Shown: positions 63,542 through 64,000 of the stretch, one piece after another
How positions within the stretch are numbered: the first letter of the stretch is position 1
Layout of the letters: every line of letters starts with the position of its first letter
From: Prunella strophiata
Taxonomy: Eukaryota; Chordata; Aves; Passeriformes; Prunellidae
Reading direction: 5' to 3'
Assembly: GCA_036583965.1 (NCBI GenBank)
Contig: JAZBQD010000013.1
Span: forward strand, 13,974,618 to 14,038,617
Length of the DNA stretch: 64,000 bases
Notes under the pieces: generated by a model
Seen by the model: the letters and a program-made list of their open reading frames with translations, nothing else
The model's database searches: none
What the model was told of the DNA's origin: nothing
Program-made: the position numbers and the translations under genes

Positions 63542-64000
63542 TTGATGCAACCCCAAGAGCTGCATGCTCCAGGCATGGGGATGTCAGATCAAACCAGTGC
63601 TTTTTTTTGACCCCTTAAGCATAAATGATCAGCCAATAGTCAAGGCAAGCTAAATTAACCCCCTAAGTTAGCAGGTTTCTCCACCTCTGAAAAAGGTTTT
63701 GGACATTTCTAGGTGTCTAAGGTCTGGTGAAGAGGGCATAAAGAGCCTACCTAGCCCAGAAATCAAACAGGCTGCTCAAAACTCCACCAAAGCAGAAAAA
63801 CAATGGCAAGCTCTTAATGCTTAACCTCGTGACACAGAAAAAGTGCTTCTTTAATGGCTTTCCTCCTCCTGAAGTAAAAGGTACCAACAAATTTTAGAAA
63901 GGTGAATGCCTTCTGCTTTAGGGTTTGGGGTTTTTTTAACAGCTAAAAAGAAATCTAAGCAGAAACTGCGTGGTACAGAGAAACCTTTGCTAGAAGTGAT

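Larger units (their letters stand above)
62691..64000. other. Non-coding DNA with low-complexity tracts
   Basis: No supported gene. It contains the A/C-rich tract at 63131-63242 and the T/G-rich tract at 63398-63541. Long Lys/Asn-rich or Phe/Cys-rich frames here are products of those tracts. Confidence 0.55.

Noticed and set aside
63020..63618. Lys/Asn-rich and Phe/Cys-rich small proteins
   Set aside because: These frames are translations of the A/C and T/G low-complexity tracts and have no independent support.

Overview
The window reads as vertebrate nuclear DNA, most likely from a bird and perhaps a songbird. It is AT-rich, poor in CpG and sparsely populated by transposons. It carries three decayed CR1 LINE fragments, three short solo LTRs with 6-bp flanking duplications, a few very old MIR/CORE-SINE-like relics, and several G/T-rich low-complexity tracts built on TTTG and GGTTTT. 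The bird assignment rests on CR1 as the only LINE family seen, on the low repeat load and on those tracts. It is an inference, not a species identification.

I find no complete protein-coding gene, tRNA, rRNA, CRISPR array or prokaryotic feature. Most open frames are 60-140 codons long, scattered over all six frames and without recognisable domains, as expected by chance in 64 kb. The window is therefore a gene desert or the inside of very large introns. Four short segments still look like possible exons because splice-like borders, an open frame or clustered CpGs coincide: 9911-9954 (+), 14500-14665 (-), 48353-48624 (-), and a possible last exon at 54140-54425 (-) with a poly(A) signal and a short A-run. 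I recognise none of the encoded peptides, and no function is assigned.

Layout: 1-5.56 kb, unremarkable AT-rich DNA. 5.56-5.98 kb, CR1 ORF2 fragment (-). 8.44-8.87 kb, an isolated CpG-rich islet. 10.8 and 12.1 kb, MIR-like relics. 20.9 and 31.8 kb, two solo LTRs of one family (-). 30.4 kb, CR1 3' end (-). 40.7 and 47.3 kb, G/T tracts. 46.3 and 49.0 kb, MIR-like relics. 47.6-47.95 kb, a second type of solo LTR (+). 54.1-54.4 kb, possible terminal exon (-). 56.9-57.2 and 59.0 kb, putative regulatory DNA with a hairpin of TGTCA sites and a full CRE palindrome. 62.4-62.7 kb, CR1 3' end (-). 63.1-63.5 kb, facing A/C-rich and T/G-rich tracts.

No genes can be shown to work together here. The most useful leads are the possible last exon at 54.1-54.4 kb, the CpG islet at 8.4-8.9 kb and the possible exon at 48.35-48.62 kb. 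I found no convincing sign of a new biological system.
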